DNA of 64,000 nt, from assembly GCF_014203325.1 (NCBI RefSeq), contig NZ_JACHIV010000001.1, positions 5,581,501-5,645,500 on the forward strand. Direction: 5' to 3'. The position numbers and the translations under genes were made by a program. The notes beneath the pieces are model-generated. The model was not told the DNA's origin, did not search any database, and was given only the letters and a program-made list of their open reading frames with translations. This stretch comes from Saccharopolyspora gloriosae (GTDB lineage: Bacteria > Actinomycetota > Actinomycetes > Mycobacteriales > Pseudonocardiaceae). Of the stretch, positions 1 to 8,664 are shown in pieces. Positions within the stretch are counted from its first letter, which is position 1, and each line of letters starts with the position of its first letter.

Positions 1-1
1 G

Positions 2-316
2 GCCGGGACCGGCGGGAACACCGAGGCGTTGGAAGGCGAACTGGTGCGCCGCGGCGTGCGCGGCGACGACGCGGAGATGCTGACGTCGATGGTCCGCGAA
101 GCGGGAGCGCGCGGTCAGTTCGGCGCTGCGGCGCGTGACCGGCTGGGCCGCCGGGTGCGGGCGCAGCGGGTCGTCGGCTTCTTCGACACCCCGCACGGCC
201 GCTACGCGCAGCTGCGCCGCGACTCCCCCTCCGGCGATTCCTGGAGCACGATCGCCCCGGCCGATACCCGCCGCATGACCGCCCACGTCGAAGAACTGCT
301 CACCGACCTCAGCTGA
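2..316 (+). CDS. EspG-family ESX secretion-associated protein, C-terminal part
   Basis: The frame is open from the left edge, so the gene begins outside the window; the TTG at 29 is only an internal codon. About 104 C-terminal residues are present. They carry the pattern RRVRAQRVVGFFDTPHGRY followed by a tryptophan-containing STIAPAD segment and end in an EELL helix. In EspG proteins this region belongs to the cytosolic chaperone that binds PE/PPE-like or WXG100-partner substrates of type VII secretion. Family assignment rests on the conserved C-terminal motif only. The gene converges with glpD and is followed by its own GC-rich hairpin (322-364). Confidence 0.72.
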   Translation, partial: AGTGGNTEALEGELVRRGVRGDDAEMLTSMVREAGARGQFGAAARDRLGRRVRAQRVVGFFDTPHGRYAQLRRDSPSGDSWSTIAPADTRRMTAHVEELLTDLS

Positions 317-321
317 ACGAA

Positions 322-364
322 CGCAGCGGACCGCCCGTCCACGAAGGACGAACGGTCCGCTGCG
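322..364. terminator. GC-rich hairpin after the ESX gene
   Basis: Twelve-base arms at 322-333 and 353-364 (core GCAGCGGACCG / CGGTCCGCTGC) pair perfectly around a 19-nt loop, six bases after the stop codon. There is no T-run, as is usual for actinobacterial hairpin terminators. Confidence 0.6.
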
Positions 365-390
365 CGCCCGATGAGCCAGGAAGGGCCTTC

Positions 391-450
391 GTCAGCTGCC
401 CTGCCCCATCAGCGGCGGAGCCGCTGAGTAACCAGCCTGGGCCCTCAGTG
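391..450. repeat. Possible degenerate fragment of the 3'-end repeat
   Basis: A perfect 7-bp hairpin (CAGCGGC, loop gga, GCCGCTG, 410-426) is identical to the small hairpin of the nearby full element at 520-536. It is followed by CTCAGTGAGAAAGCCGCTGA, which resembles fragments of the element's outer arms. It may be the remnant of a second copy. The rest of 317-696 holds no gene that I can support. Confidence 0.4.
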
Positions 451-502
451 AGAAAGCCGCTGACGGCTGCCTTTGATCTTGCCACTCCAGGTGAGCGACG
501 TC

Positions 503-680
503 GTTGGTCCTTTTCCTGTCAGCGGCGGAGCCGCTGAGCAGTGACCGGCTTGGAACGACCACCGGCGGTTCTCAGCGGTTTCCTCGCGAGGACGGCTTTT
601 TTCCTCGTGGCGGAGCCACTTGGAAAAAAGATCCCGCAGCGAGGAAACCGCTGAGGTTCCGCTGAGCGACCCCTTCGCAG
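503..680 (-). repeat. 3'-end structured repeat, copy 1 (after glpD)
   Basis: Outer stem arms at 571-587 (CTCAGCGGTTTCCTCGC) and 639-655 pair perfectly over 17 bp. Inside lies a second stem, 596-604 with 622-630 (CTTTTTTCC / GGAAAAAAG), capped by GTGGC-gga-GCCAC (607-619). A separate 7-bp hairpin sits at 520-536. The end facing glpD reads gttccgc...cttcgcagg, the same edge found in the other copies. It starts about 17 nt beyond the glpD stop, on the glpD strand. Confidence 0.85.
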
Positions 681-696
681 GCCGCCCAGAACATGA

Positions 697-2472
697 CTAA
701 GCGATCGGTTCGGTCAGTTCTGTTCGGACTTCTGGTGCTGCTGAGCGCTTCGCGTCCGCGGCCTCGTCGTCGGGCTGCGTCTGCGAATCCCGCTCCGCTT
801 CGACGCGCGCGGTGTACACCTCGACCTCGCGGGCGATGCGCGCCTCGTCCCAGCCGAGCACTTCCGCCATCAGGCGAGCCACCGCGTCCGCCGACTCGAC
901 GCCGCGGTGCGGGTACTCGATGGAGATGCGGGTCCGCCGCGTCAGCACGTCCTCCAGGTGCAGCGCGCCCTCGTGGGTGCACGCGTACACGACCTCGGCC
1001 TGCAGGTAGGCGGACGCGGCCGGGACGGGCTTGAGCAGTTCCGGCCGGTCGATCGTGGGCGCCAGGACCTCGTGCACCTGCGAGCCGTAGCGGTCCAGCA
1101 GGTGCCGGATGCGGTACGGGTGCACGCCGTGCGCGGTCGCGATCTGGTCGGCCTGGTTCACCAGCGCGTGGTAGCCGTCGGCGCCGAGCAGCGGGACCTG
1201 GTCGGTGATCGAGGAGGCGACCCGTCCGGACAGGTCCGGAGTCACGGCGTCCACCGCGTCGGCCGCCATCACCCGGTACGTCGTGTACTTGCCGCCGGCG
1301 ATCGCCACCAGGCCCGGGGCGACGCGGGCCACCGCGTGCTCCCGCGAAAGCTTCGAGCTCTCGTCGCTCTCGCCCGCCAGCAGCGGGCGCAGCCCGGCGT
1401 ACACGCCTTCGATGTCCTCGTGCTTGAGCGGCGTGGCCAGCACGGTGTTGACGTGCTCGAGGATGTAGTCGATGTCCTTCTTGGTCGCCGCCGGGTGCGC
1501 GAGGTCCAGGTTCCAGTCGGTGTCGGTGGTGCCGACGATCCAGTGCCCGCCCCACGGGACGACGAACAGCACGGACTTCTCGGTGCGCAGGATCATCCCG
1601 GCTTCCGAGACGATGCGGTCGCGCGGCACGACGATGTGCACGCCCTTGCTGGCCCGCACCCGGAACCGGCCGCGGCTGCCGGACAGGCGCTGCAGCTCGT
1701 CGGTCCACACGCCGGTCGCGTTGATCACGGTTTGCGCGCGGACCTCGGTCTCCTCACCGGTCTCCACGTCGCGCAGCTGCACGCCCGCGACCCGGTCGGC
1801 TTCCCGGAGGAACCCGGTGACCTGGGTGGAGGTCGCCACGACCGCGCCGTAGCGGGCGGCGGTGCGGGCCACGGTCATGGTGTGGCGGGCGTCGTCGGAC
1901 TGCGCGTCGTAGTAGCGGATGCCGCCGATGAGCGCGTCCCGCTTCAGCGCGGGCACCATGCGCAGCGCACCGGCCCGCGACAGGTGCTTCTGCCCGGGGA
2001 CGGAGCGGGCGCCGCCCATCGTGTCGTACATCAGCAGCCCGGCCGCGGTGTACGGGCGTTCCCACACCCGGTGGCTCAGCGGGTACAGGAACGGCACCGG
2101 CTTGACCAGGTGCGGGGCGAGGCGCGTGAGCATCAGCTCGCGCTCCCGCAGGGCCTCGCGGACCAGGGAGAACTCCAGCTGCTCCAGGTAGCGCAGGCCG
2201 CCGTGGAACAACTTGCTGGAACGGCTCGACGTGCCCGCCGCGAGGTCGCGCGCCTCCACGAGGGCGACTCGCAGTCCGCGGGTGGCGGCGTCCAGCGCGG
2301 CGCCGGCGCCGGTGACTCCGCCGCCGATCACGACGACGTCGAACTCCTCCGACCCCAGCCGTCGCCAGTTGCGCTCCCGGTCGCCCGGACCGAGCCTGCC
2401 CTGGGCCTCTTCCGAGGCGCGGGTGGCATCGGTGGCACCGGTCGTTGCGGATGATTTCTCGTCGTGGGACAC
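697..2472 (-). CDS. glpD: Glycerol-3-phosphate dehydrogenase, FAD-dependent
   Basis: Oxidises sn-glycerol 3-phosphate to dihydroxyacetone phosphate at the membrane and passes electrons to the quinone pool. The 591-residue protein has the expected length. An N-terminal FAD fold shows FDVVVIGGGVTGAGAALDAA (glycines 50-55), then the family pattern GTSSRSSKLFHGGLRYLEQL; the C-terminal third matches the GlpD cap domain. The GTG start has a GAGGAGG site 8 nt upstream. It lies 70 bp after the DeoR-type regulator gene on the same strand, so the two probably form one transcript, and glpF-glpK are divergent next door. By gene order this corresponds to M. tuberculosis glpD2 (next to lpdA). A structured repeat follows the stop codon. 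Confidence 0.96.
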   Translation of the reverse strand: MSHDEKSSATTGATDATRASEEAQGRLGPGDRERNWRRLGSEEFDVVVIGGGVTGAGAALDAATRGLRVALVEARDLAAGTSSRSSKLFHGGLRYLEQLEFSLVREALRERELMLTRLAPHLVKPVPFLYPLSHRVWERPYTAAGLLMYDTMGGARSVPGQKHLSRAGALRMVPALKRDALIGGIRYYDAQSDDARHTMTVARTAARYGAVVATSTQVTGFLREADRVAGVQLRDVETGEETEVRAQTVINATGVWTDELQRLSGSRGRFRVRASKGVHIVVPRDRIVSEAGMILRTEKSVLFVVPWGGHWIVGTTDTDWNLDLAHPAATKKDIDYILEHVNTVLATPLKHEDIEGVYAGLRPLLAGESDESSKLSREHAVARVAPGLVAIAGGKYTTYRVMAADAVDAVTPDLSGRVASSITDQVPLLGADGYHALVNQADQIATAHGVHPYRIRHLLDRYGSQVHEVLAPTIDRPELLKPVPAASAYLQAEVVYACTHEGALHLEDVLTRRTRISIEYPHRGVESADAVARLMAEVLGWDEARIAREVEVYTARVEAERDSQTQPDDEAADAKRSAAPEVRTELTEPIA

Positions 2473-2542
2473 CTGGCGTCCTCCTCGCTCGAATCGCGAT
2501 CACCGCCGACCCGCGCCCCATCGGCACGTTCCGCGGTGGTCA

Positions 2543-3424
2543 TCATGCCCGGCCTGCGCCTTGCACGCCTGCCGCGCCATTGCTGCTCGGACCTGCTGCG
2601 GCCAGGTCCTTCTTCGACGTTTCCGCATGGATGTCGCCGGTCCGCCGGACCGTCGCCCCGCGTTGCACGAGGACCTCGATCTCGGCGTCCGGCGTCGCCG
2701 AATCGACGATCACCATGTCGAACTCCTCCGCGGGCGCGACCGCGTGCAACGCGCGCCTGCGGAACTTCGTGTGGTCCACGTAGAGCACTCGGCGGCTGGC
2801 CGCGGCCAGCATCGCCTTCTTGATCTGCACCATCTCCTGCTGCGGGTAGCAGCAGATCCCGTCGGTGACCGCCGAGACGGACATGACCGCGAGGTCCACC
2901 CGCAGCCCGCGCAGCGCGTCCAGCGCCATGCCGCCGACGAACGCGTCGGCCCAGGGCAGGTAGTCGCCGCCGATGGAGATCAGGTGCACGCCTTGGTGCG
3001 CGGCCAGTTCACCGAACACCCCTCGATGGTTCGTCACCACGGTCAGCGGCGCGCGCTCCGGCAACCGCCGGGCCAGGTAGACGCCGGTGGTCGAATCGTC
3101 GAGCACCAGGGCCTGGCCCGGTTCGATCAGCTCGGCCGCCGCCGCCGCGAGCTCGTCCTTCTCCGCCTCGTTCTGCTGCATCCGGTATTCCGAGGCGGCC
3201 TCGTAGAGCAGCGAGGACGCCGCGGAGACGTAGCCGCGGTTGCGGTGCACGAGGCCTTGCGATTCCAGATCGGCCAGATCCCGGTACACGGTCATGGCGC
3301 TGGCGCCCACCGTCGCGACCAGGTCGTCGATGCGCAGCGAGCCCTCGGCCATCACCAGCTCGGTGATCCGGCGTCGCCGGTCCTGCTGCTTTCCGGACGG
3401 GCGTCGACCGGACGTAGCGGACAT
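2543..3424 (-). CDS. DeoR-family regulator, probable glycerol regulon repressor
   Basis: A 293-residue DeoR-type regulator. Residues 14-60 form the winged helix (RRRRITELVMAEGSLRIDDL, then TVYRDLADLE); residues 80-250 form the sugar-phosphate-sensing domain with the family motifs DDSTTG, TVVTN, GGDY and DHTKF. The start at 3424 was chosen over upstream ATGs because GAGGGGG lies 6 nt before it. It sits between glpD (downstream, same strand) and glpF-glpK (divergent), which argues that it controls glycerol genes, plausibly with glycerol 3-phosphate as effector; that is inferred from position. It is a paralogue of the regulator at 12828-13613. Confidence 0.88.
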   Translation of the reverse strand: MSATSGRRPSGKQQDRRRRITELVMAEGSLRIDDLVATVGASAMTVYRDLADLESQGLVHRNRGYVSAASSLLYEAASEYRMQQNEAEKDELAAAAAELIEPGQALVLDDSTTGVYLARRLPERAPLTVVTNHRGVFGELAAHQGVHLISIGGDYLPWADAFVGGMALDALRGLRVDLAVMSVSAVTDGICCYPQQEMVQIKKAMLAAASRRVLYVDHTKFRRRALHAVAPAEEFDMVIVDSATPDAEIEVLVQRGATVRRTGDIHAETSKKDLAAAGPSSNGAAGVQGAGRA

Positions 3425-3842
3425 CGTCGTCCCCCTCACCGCCGTATCCCCTGCGGGGACTTCCACCATTGGATGCCCATCCTCCTGGCCGAACCCGCGC
3501 CCGACCGTCGCGCCTCGCGGCACGAGCGCCGCTGACTTCGGCTTCACCGTACATCGCGATAAAAACACCATCGCAAAGCTATTGCAATGTTTGTTTTCAC
3601 ATGCCTAATGTGACCGTGTTCTCCGGCGCGTCCGGCCGCCGGAGCGGCTCCAACGGAGGAGGTCGACGTGCCCATGCCCGCAACCGGGACTCGCCGCCGA
3701 CCCGTGATCCGGCACCCTCGCCAGGCCGACCGGAACCACTCCGCCCGACCGATCGCGACGCGCCCTCCCGCGCTACCCGCACGCCGGACGATCAACGCAC
3801 ACCCGACCGCGCCGATGGCGCCGCGACGAGGGGACCTGGGAC
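3425..3842. promoter_or_regulatory. Divergent control region between the glp regulator and glpF
   Basis: The 418-bp gap contains an unusually AT-rich stretch around 3545-3615. Within it, TCACATGCCTAATGTGA (3597-3613) is an inverted repeat with 6-bp arms and a 5-nt spacer, a reasonable operator for the adjacent DeoR regulator. ATTGCAAT near 3582 is a second small palindrome. No convincing gene is present; short open frames here have no family resemblance. Confidence 0.5.
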
Positions 3843-4586
3843 ATGAGTCTGGGTGAGATCTTCCTCTGGGAATTGATGGGAACCGCCGTGCTGACCCTGA
3901 TGGGCTGCGGGGTGGTCGCCAACGTGACCTTGCGCAAAGCGCTGGGCAACAACGGCGGCTGGCTGCTGGTGAACTTCGGCTGGGGCTTCGCCGTGTTCGC
4001 GGGCGCGAGCATCGCCGAACCGACCGGGGCGCACATCAACCCGGCCGTCACGCTGGGCCTGGCCGTCGACGGGCAGGTGCCCTGGAGCCAGGTGCCGGTC
4101 TACATCGTCGCGCAGCTGATCGGCGGCACGCTCGGCGGCGTGCTGTGCTGGGCCGCCTACAAGCTCCAGTTCGACACCCACGACGATCCCGAGGGCACCC
4201 TCGGGATCTTCAGCACCGCCCCCACCGTGCGGAACACGACGTGGAACCTGGTCACCGAGATCATCGCCACCTTCGTGCTGGTGCTGTGGATCATCCAGAC
4301 GCCCGGTTCCGGGCGTGGTGACGACGGCGCCTTCAGCTTCGGCAACGACGCGCTCGGCTACGCGGCGGTCGCGTTCATCGTGATCGGGCTCGGTGCCTCG
4401 CTCGGCGGGCCCACCGGCTACGCGATCAACCCGGCCCGCGACCTCGGTCCGCGCCTCGCCTACGCGCTGGTGCCGATCCGCGGCAAGGGCCCCGCGGACT
4501 GGGGCTACTCCTGGATCCCGGTCGCGGGCCCGATCATCGGCGGCGTCCTGGCGGGCGCGCTGGCACTGGTGCTGCCCGCGACCTGA
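3843..4586 (+). CDS. glpF: Glycerol uptake facilitator (aquaglyceroporin)
   Basis: A 247-residue MIP channel for passive glycerol entry. Six membrane helices and two half-helices are evident. The two NPA boxes are at 66-68 ([11 protein letters not shown]) and 196-198 ([13 protein letters not shown]). The aspartate after the second NPAR marks glycerol-conducting channels rather than water-only aquaporins. The ATG overlaps no other gene and follows GGGGACC. glpK follows on the same strand 178 bp later, so imported glycerol is phosphorylated and trapped. Expression is probably repressed by the divergent DeoR regulator. Confidence 0.94.
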   Translation: MSLGEIFLWELMGTAVLTLMGCGVVANVTLRKALGNNGGWLLVNFGWGFAVFAGASIAEPTGAHINPAVTLGLAVDGQVPWSQVPVYIVAQLIGGTLGGVLCWAAYKLQFDTHDDPEGTLGIFSTAPTVRNTTWNLVTEIIATFVLVLWIIQTPGSGRGDDGAFSFGNDALGYAAVAFIVIGLGASLGGPTGYAINPARDLGPRLAYALVPIRGKGPADWGYSWIPVAGPIIGGVLAGALALVLPAT

Positions 4587-4593
4587 GCGCGCT

Positions 4594-4628
4594 CCCGTTC
4601 CGCGCGAGCGCACGCCGCGCGGAACGGG
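4594..4628 (+). terminator. Hairpin between glpF and glpK
   Basis: Thirteen-base arms (CCCGTTCCGCGCG at 4594-4606 and its complement at 4616-4628) enclose a 9-nt loop right after glpF. It may attenuate read-through into glpK or protect the 3' end of the glpF message. Confidence 0.55.
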
Positions 4629-4764
4629 GCCGCCCGCCGCGGTCCGGGGCGGCCGATCGGCGCACCGCAGGTGGCGTCGGAAGGCTGCCCCGCCGGCCTG
4701 CGCGGGTGACACTCACCCCAGGCCCACCACGCACATCTCGGAATCCATCGAAAAGGACGACATC

Positions 4765-6264
4765 ATGGCCTCCTACGTCGCCGCGATCGACCAGGGCACC
4801 ACCTCCACCCGCTGCATGATCTTCGACCACGGCGGCCGGGTGGTGGCCGTCGACCAGGTCGAACACCGGCAGATCTTCCCGAAGGCCGGCTGGGTCGAGC
4901 ACGACCCGGAGGAGATCTGGAGCAACACCCGCCAGGTGTGCGCGGGCGCCCTGGCCAAGGCCGACCTGGTGACCTCCGAGATCGCCGCGGTCGGCATCAC
5001 CAACCAGCGCGAGACGACCGTCGTGTGGGACAAGACCACCGGCAAGCCCGTCTACAACGCCATCGTCTGGCAGGACACCCGCACCGACACCATCGTCGGT
5101 GAGCTCGCCGACGAAGGCGGGCAGAACCGCTTCCACGCCAAGACCGGCCTGACGCTGTCGCCGTACTTCTCCGGCACCAAGATCCGCTGGATCCTGGACA
5201 ACGTCGACGGGGTGCGCGCCCGCGCCGAGAAGGGCGAGCTGCTGTTCGGCAACATGGACACCTGGGTGCTGTGGAACAGCACCGGTGGCCCCGACGGCGG
5301 CCTGCACGTCACCGACCCCACCAACGCCTCCCGGACCCTGCTGATGGACCTGGAGAAGCTGGAGTGGGACGAGGACATCTGCCGCGAGATCGGCGTGCCG
5401 ACCTCGATGCTGCCGGAGATCCGGTCGTCGTCGGAGGTCTACGGGCACTTCCGCGAGCGCGGCGTGTTCGGCGGGCTGCCCATCGCCGGGATCCTCGGCG
5501 ACCAGCAGGCCGCGACGTTCGGGCAGGCCTGCCTGTCGCCCGGTGAAGCCAAGAACACCTACGGCACCGGTAACTTCCTGCTGCTCAACACCGGAACCGA
5601 GCCGGTGCTGAGCAACAACGGGCTGCTCACCACGGTCGGCTACAAGATCGGCTCGAACGACACCGTGTACTGCCTGGAGGGCTCCATCGCGGTCACCGGG
5701 TCGCTGGTGCAGTGGCTGCGGGACAACCTCGGGCTGATCGGCACCGCGCCCGAGATCGAGCAGATCGCGCGCAGCGTCGAGGACAACGGCGGCGCTTACT
5801 TCGTGCCCGCGTTCTCCGGCCTGTTCGCCCCGCACTGGCGTTCCGACGCGCGCGGCGCCATCGTCGGGCTCACCCGGTTCGTCAACCGCGGTCACCTGGC
5901 CCGCGCGGTGCTGGAGTCCACGGCGTTCCAGACCCGCGAGGTCATCGAGGCCATGAACGCCGACTCCGGGGTGCCGCTGAAGTCGCTCAAGGTCGACGGC
6001 GGCATGGTCGGCAACGAGCTGCTCATGCAGTTCCAGGCCGACATCCTCGGCGTCCCCGTGATCCGCCCGACGGTCAGCGAGACCACCGCGCTCGGCGCCG
6101 CCTACGCCGCCGGGCTCGCCGTCGGGTTCTGGGCCGGGGAGGACGACATCCGGTCCAACTGGGCGAAGGACAAGCAGTGGGACCCGGTGATGCCGGAAGA
6201 GCGCCGCGCCCACGAGTACGCCCAGTGGCAGAAGGCCGTCACGAAGACCTTCGACTGGGCCTGA
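4765..6264 (+). CDS. glpK: Glycerol kinase
   Basis: ATP-dependent phosphorylation of glycerol to glycerol 3-phosphate. The 499-residue length is typical of the FGGY family. The N-terminus reads [20 protein letters not shown] (phosphate-binding DQGTTS), followed by [11 protein letters not shown] and WQDTR; the C-terminal half has [19 protein letters not shown] and VDGGM. The ATG at 4765 was chosen because AAAAGGACGA lies just upstream and all family members begin here; the longer frame to 4393 is unsupported. It pairs with glpF upstream, and its product is the substrate of GlpD. Confidence 0.97.
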   Translation: MASYVAAIDQGTTSTRCMIFDHGGRVVAVDQVEHRQIFPKAGWVEHDPEEIWSNTRQVCAGALAKADLVTSEIAAVGITNQRETTVVWDKTTGKPVYNAIVWQDTRTDTIVGELADEGGQNRFHAKTGLTLSPYFSGTKIRWILDNVDGVRARAEKGELLFGNMDTWVLWNSTGGPDGGLHVTDPTNASRTLLMDLEKLEWDEDICREIGVPTSMLPEIRSSSEVYGHFRERGVFGGLPIAGILGDQQAATFGQACLSPGEAKNTYGTGNFLLLNTGTEPVLSNNGLLTTVGYKIGSNDTVYCLEGSIAVTGSLVQWLRDNLGLIGTAPEIEQIARSVEDNGGAYFVPAFSGLFAPHWRSDARGAIVGLTRFVNRGHLARAVLESTAFQTREVIEAMNADSGVPLKSLKVDGGMVGNELLMQFQADILGVPVIRPTVSETTALGAAYAAGLAVGFWAGEDDIRSNWAKDKQWDPVMPEERRAHEYAQWQKAVTKTFDWA

Positions 6265-6303
6265 GGACCGGCCTCGAAGACGGGATTCGAGGTTGCACCG
6301 ACC

Positions 6304-6373
6304 GCCGGCGGGCCGAGTGCCCGCCGGCTCGCGGCTCCTCGGTGCGCGGGCGCCCTCCGCACCGGGGAGCCGC
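6304..6373. terminator. Two hairpins ending glpK and the opposing small gene
   Basis: GCCGGCGGGC / GCCCGCCGGC pair at 6304-6313 and 6319-6328. A second, larger hairpin has GCGGCTCC (6331-6338) with its complement (6366-6373) and an inner GGTGCG / CGCACC. Together they separate convergent transcripts. Confidence 0.6.
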
Positions 6374-6374
6374 C

Positions 6375-6539
6375 TCATCCCCTCGGCTGCGGCCAGGTCA
6401 TGTCGGTCGTGACCGTCATCGGCTCGCCGGTCACTTCGATGCGGCGCGGCTCGTTCGGTTCACCGCTGGACATCACGACCAGCACGACCCCGATCAGCGC
6501 GGCCACCGCGACCGCCCAGGACACCGACACCTTCGGCAT
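6375..6539 (-). CDS. Small single-span membrane protein, unknown function
   Basis: A 54-residue frame too short for a usual length cutoff. It starts MPKVSVSWAVAVAALIGVVL, a short charged N-terminus and one hydrophobic span (about residues 7-23), followed by a hydrophilic tail ending in WPQPRG. The ATG at 6539 is preceded by GAGGGGG at 4-nt spacing, the same strong site seen before the glp regulator. It lies 66 bp downstream of the GNAT gene on the same strand, so co-expression is possible. Third codon positions are almost all G or C, which supports real coding. No family was recognised. Confidence 0.68.
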   Translation of the reverse strand: MPKVSVSWAVAVAALIGVVLVVMSSGEPNEPRRIEVTGEPMTVTTDMTWPQPRG

Positions 6540-6605
6540 GCGTCCCCCTCAGCCCGCCGGCACCGTGCCGGCCCGCTACCAAGGTCGCCGAAGTCGGCCG
6601 ACTCG

Positions 6606-7166
6606 TTACTCCGGCCGCCTCGGCAGGCCGGACGCGGTCAGCCGCCACACCAGGTGGGTGCCGGAGCCCGCCGGTGCGAGCTGGTCCTCCGGAACGGGAC
6701 ACCGGTCGACCTCGATGAATCCCAGGGACTTCGGGATCGCCCCGCTGCGCGCGTTCGCCTCGTCGTGCCAGATCTCCAAGCGGTCCGCGCCCAGCCGGAA
6801 GCCCTCGTCGATCAGCGCGATCACCGCCCGGCGCATGATGCCGCGCCCCTCGAAGTCCCGGTGCAGCCAGTAGCCGATCTCCAAACCGCCGGGCCCGATC
6901 CGGCTCATCAGGCCGGCCGCCCCGATCACCTGCTGGTCCGGGCCGAGCACCGCGTAGTTGAAGGCCGTGCGCTGCGCCCAGTCGCGGTCGTTCTTGCCGA
7001 CGAAGTCGGCGGCCTCCTTCATCCCGTAGCCGGGCTTCGCCCACGGCAACCACGGCCCCAGGTGCTCCAGCGACTCCGTCACGAGCCGCAGGACGACACC
7101 GGCGTCCTCCAGCCGCCACCGGCGCAGATCCACTCCATCGTGGTGCAGTTTCTCGTGCGGCTCCAT
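6606..7166 (-). CDS. GNAT-family N-acetyltransferase (RimJ/RimL type)
   Basis: A 186-residue acetyl-CoA-dependent acetyltransferase. The N-terminal part HHDGVDLRRWRLEDAGVVLR is the usual opening of RimJ/RimL-like enzymes. The acetyl-CoA loop is seen at 99-114 (YWLHRDFEGRGIMRRA), followed by the NARSGAIPKSLGF segment that closes the fold. Substrate is unknown; members modify ribosomal protein N-termini, antibiotics or small amines. The ATG at 7166 matches the family start; the longer frame to 7625 runs through the repeat and is rejected. The gene lies downstream of the glycosyltransferase, separated by a structured repeat. Confidence 0.85.
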   Translation of the reverse strand: MEPHEKLHHDGVDLRRWRLEDAGVVLRLVTESLEHLGPWLPWAKPGYGMKEAADFVGKNDRDWAQRTAFNYAVLGPDQQVIGAAGLMSRIGPGGLEIGYWLHRDFEGRGIMRRAVIALIDEGFRLGADRLEIWHDEANARSGAIPKSLGFIEVDRCPVPEDQLAPAGSGTHLVWRLTASGLPRRPE

Positions 7167-7295
7167 GCCGCAGGAGTCTGCTGCACTCCGCCCCCGAGCG
7201 GTACCGGTTTTCCCACGCCCGCCCCGGCCGGCTCCGTCCGGCGGGACGACCGGCGAGAACCGACCGCCCCTCACCACACCGCGTAGGGGCCGATC

Positions 7296-7494
7296 TTTGA
7301 TCCTCGTCCTGTCAGCGGCGAAGCCGCTGAGCAGCGACCACGCACGCAGCCGGACCACCCGCGGGTTCTCAGCGGTTTCCTCGCGAGGACGGCTTTTTCC
7401 CTCGTGGCGGAGCCACTCGGGAAAAAACTGCCACACCGGCCAGGGGCGCAGCGAGGAAACCGCTGAGGTTCCGCTGAACGACCACCTACGCAGG
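7296..7494 (-). repeat. 3'-end structured repeat, copy 2 (after the glycosyltransferase)
   Basis: Outer arms 7368-7384 and 7451-7467 are identical to copy 1 and pair over 17 bp. The inner stem CTTTTTCCC begins at 7393. The small hairpin is CAGCGGC-gaa-GCCGCTG (7313-7329). Between inner and outer stem it has an extra segment of about 14 nt relative to other copies (around 7428-7449). The conserved edge CCTACGCAGG (7485-7494) supplies the last codons and TAG stop of the upstream gene. Confidence 0.87.
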
Positions 7495-8664
7495 CCATTC
7501 CGAAAGAACCTGCTCGACGACGTCGGCTGCCGTGCGGGCACCACCGGCTTCCTGGATCTCCTGCCGGATGGCCCGGGACCTGGCGAGCAGCTCCGGGTCG
7601 TCGCACACCTGGTCCAGCGCCGCACGCAGCGCCTCCGGGGTCGCCTGCTCCTTCGGCAACCGCACCCCGATGCCGAGCTGCTCGATCCGCTCGGCGTTCG
7701 CGAACTGGTCCGCGGCCTGCGGAATCGCGATCATCGGCACGCCGGAGTACAGGCCTTCCATCGACCCGCCCATGCCGGCGTGGGTGATGAACACGTCCGC
7801 GTGCGACAGCACGTTGAGCTGCGGCACCCACCGGTGCACCTCGACGTTCGCGGGAATCTCCCCCAATTCCGCCGGGTCGACGACCTTGCCGATGGTGAGC
7901 ACCACCTGCCAGTCGAGACCGCCGAAAGCGGCCAGGCAGGAGCGGTAGAGCTCCAGCTGATCGGTGTAGGCGGAGCCCATCGAGATCAGCAGCACCGGCC
8001 GCTCGTCGGACGGTTCCCATGCGCCTTGGGAGGAACGCTCGGTCAGCATCGGCCCGACGAACGTGTACTCGTCGGCGACCGAATCGCCGTTGTACTGGAA
8101 CGAGCGCGGAATCGCGACGACGCAGCGCTCGGGATCCATCGTCGCGAACGTCATCGGCACGCCCTGCGCGGCGAAGAACTCGTCGGCGCGGGCGTGGACC
8201 GCTTTGAGCTCCGGGGTGTCCTGCGAACCGAAGACCTCTTCGATCCCTTCGAACCGCACGTGCGTCGAGGACAGGCAGATCGCCGGGACGCCCCACTGGT
8301 GCGCGAGCACCGGCGCTTGCAGTGCGCCGATGTCGTAGACGATCAGGTCCGGCCGGTCCTGGTCGTAGGCGGTGGCGAGCTGCGCCCGCACCGCGATCAT
8401 CTCTTCGACGAACAGCAGCACGGCGGCGGCCTGCTCGTCCGGCCACTGCTCTTGGGTGGCCGCGGAGGGCAGCGTCGACTCGTAGCGGACCGGCGTGGCT
8501 CCGACTTCGGCCACCTGCGGCACGAAGTCCTCGGTCACGGCGTAGGTGACGCGGTGGCCGCGAGCGGTCAGCTCGGCGACCAGCCCCAGGCCCGGGTTGA
8601 TGTGGCCGTGCGCGGGCACCGCCATGAAGGCGATGTGCGCACGCTCGTTCGGCACGTGATCCAT
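7486..8664 (-). CDS. MGT-type glycosyltransferase (GT1 family)
   Basis: A 392-residue GT-B glycosyltransferase similar to macrolide and flavonoid glucosyltransferases. The N-terminus has HIAFMAVPAHGHINPGLGL, with the catalytic-type histidine in HGHINP. The C-terminal nucleotide-sugar region reads FITHAGMGGSMEGL, then GVPMIAIPQAADQFANA. Such enzymes attach UDP-glucose to hydrophobic acceptors, often for self-protection against macrolides or detoxification; the acceptor here cannot be read from sequence. ATG 8664 has GGAG upstream and matches the family start. Its last three codons and stop overlap the edge of the structured repeat. Upstream, 8665-8945 holds nothing recognisable. Confidence 0.9.
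   Translation of the reverse strand: MDHVPNERAHIAFMAVPAHGHINPGLGLVAELTARGHRVTYAVTEDFVPQVAEVGATPVRYESTLPSAATQEQWPDEQAAAVLLFVEEMIAVRAQLATAYDQDRPDLIVYDIGALQAPVLAHQWGVPAICLSSTHVRFEGIEEVFGSQDTPELKAVHARADEFFAAQGVPMTFATMDPERCVVAIPRSFQYNGDSVADEYTFVGPMLTERSSQGAWEPSDERPVLLISMGSAYTDQLELYRSCLAAFGGLDWQVVLTIGKVVDPAELGEIPANVEVHRWVPQLNVLSHADVFITHAGMGGSMEGLYSGVPMIAIPQAADQFANAERIEQLGIGVRLPKEQATPEALRAALDQVCDDPELLARSRAIRQEIQEAGGARTAADVVEQVLSEWPA

Noticed and set aside
571..655. Element explained as a plain T-run terminator
   Set aside because: The T-run is inside a stem rather than after it, the arms covary, and an extra distal hairpin is conserved. Termination may still be one of its effects.
907..2454. Long open frame opposite glpD (also similar long frames opposite lpdA, mrpA, glpK, add and xth)
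   Set aside because: In GC-rich DNA the strand opposite a real gene often stays open. These translations are arginine/histidine/glycine-rich, show no family motif and lie exactly opposite well-supported genes.
4393..4764. N-terminal extension of glycerol kinase
   Set aside because: The frame is open by chance across the glpF end and an intergenic hairpin; the family start [11 protein letters not shown] at 4765 has a good ribosome site.
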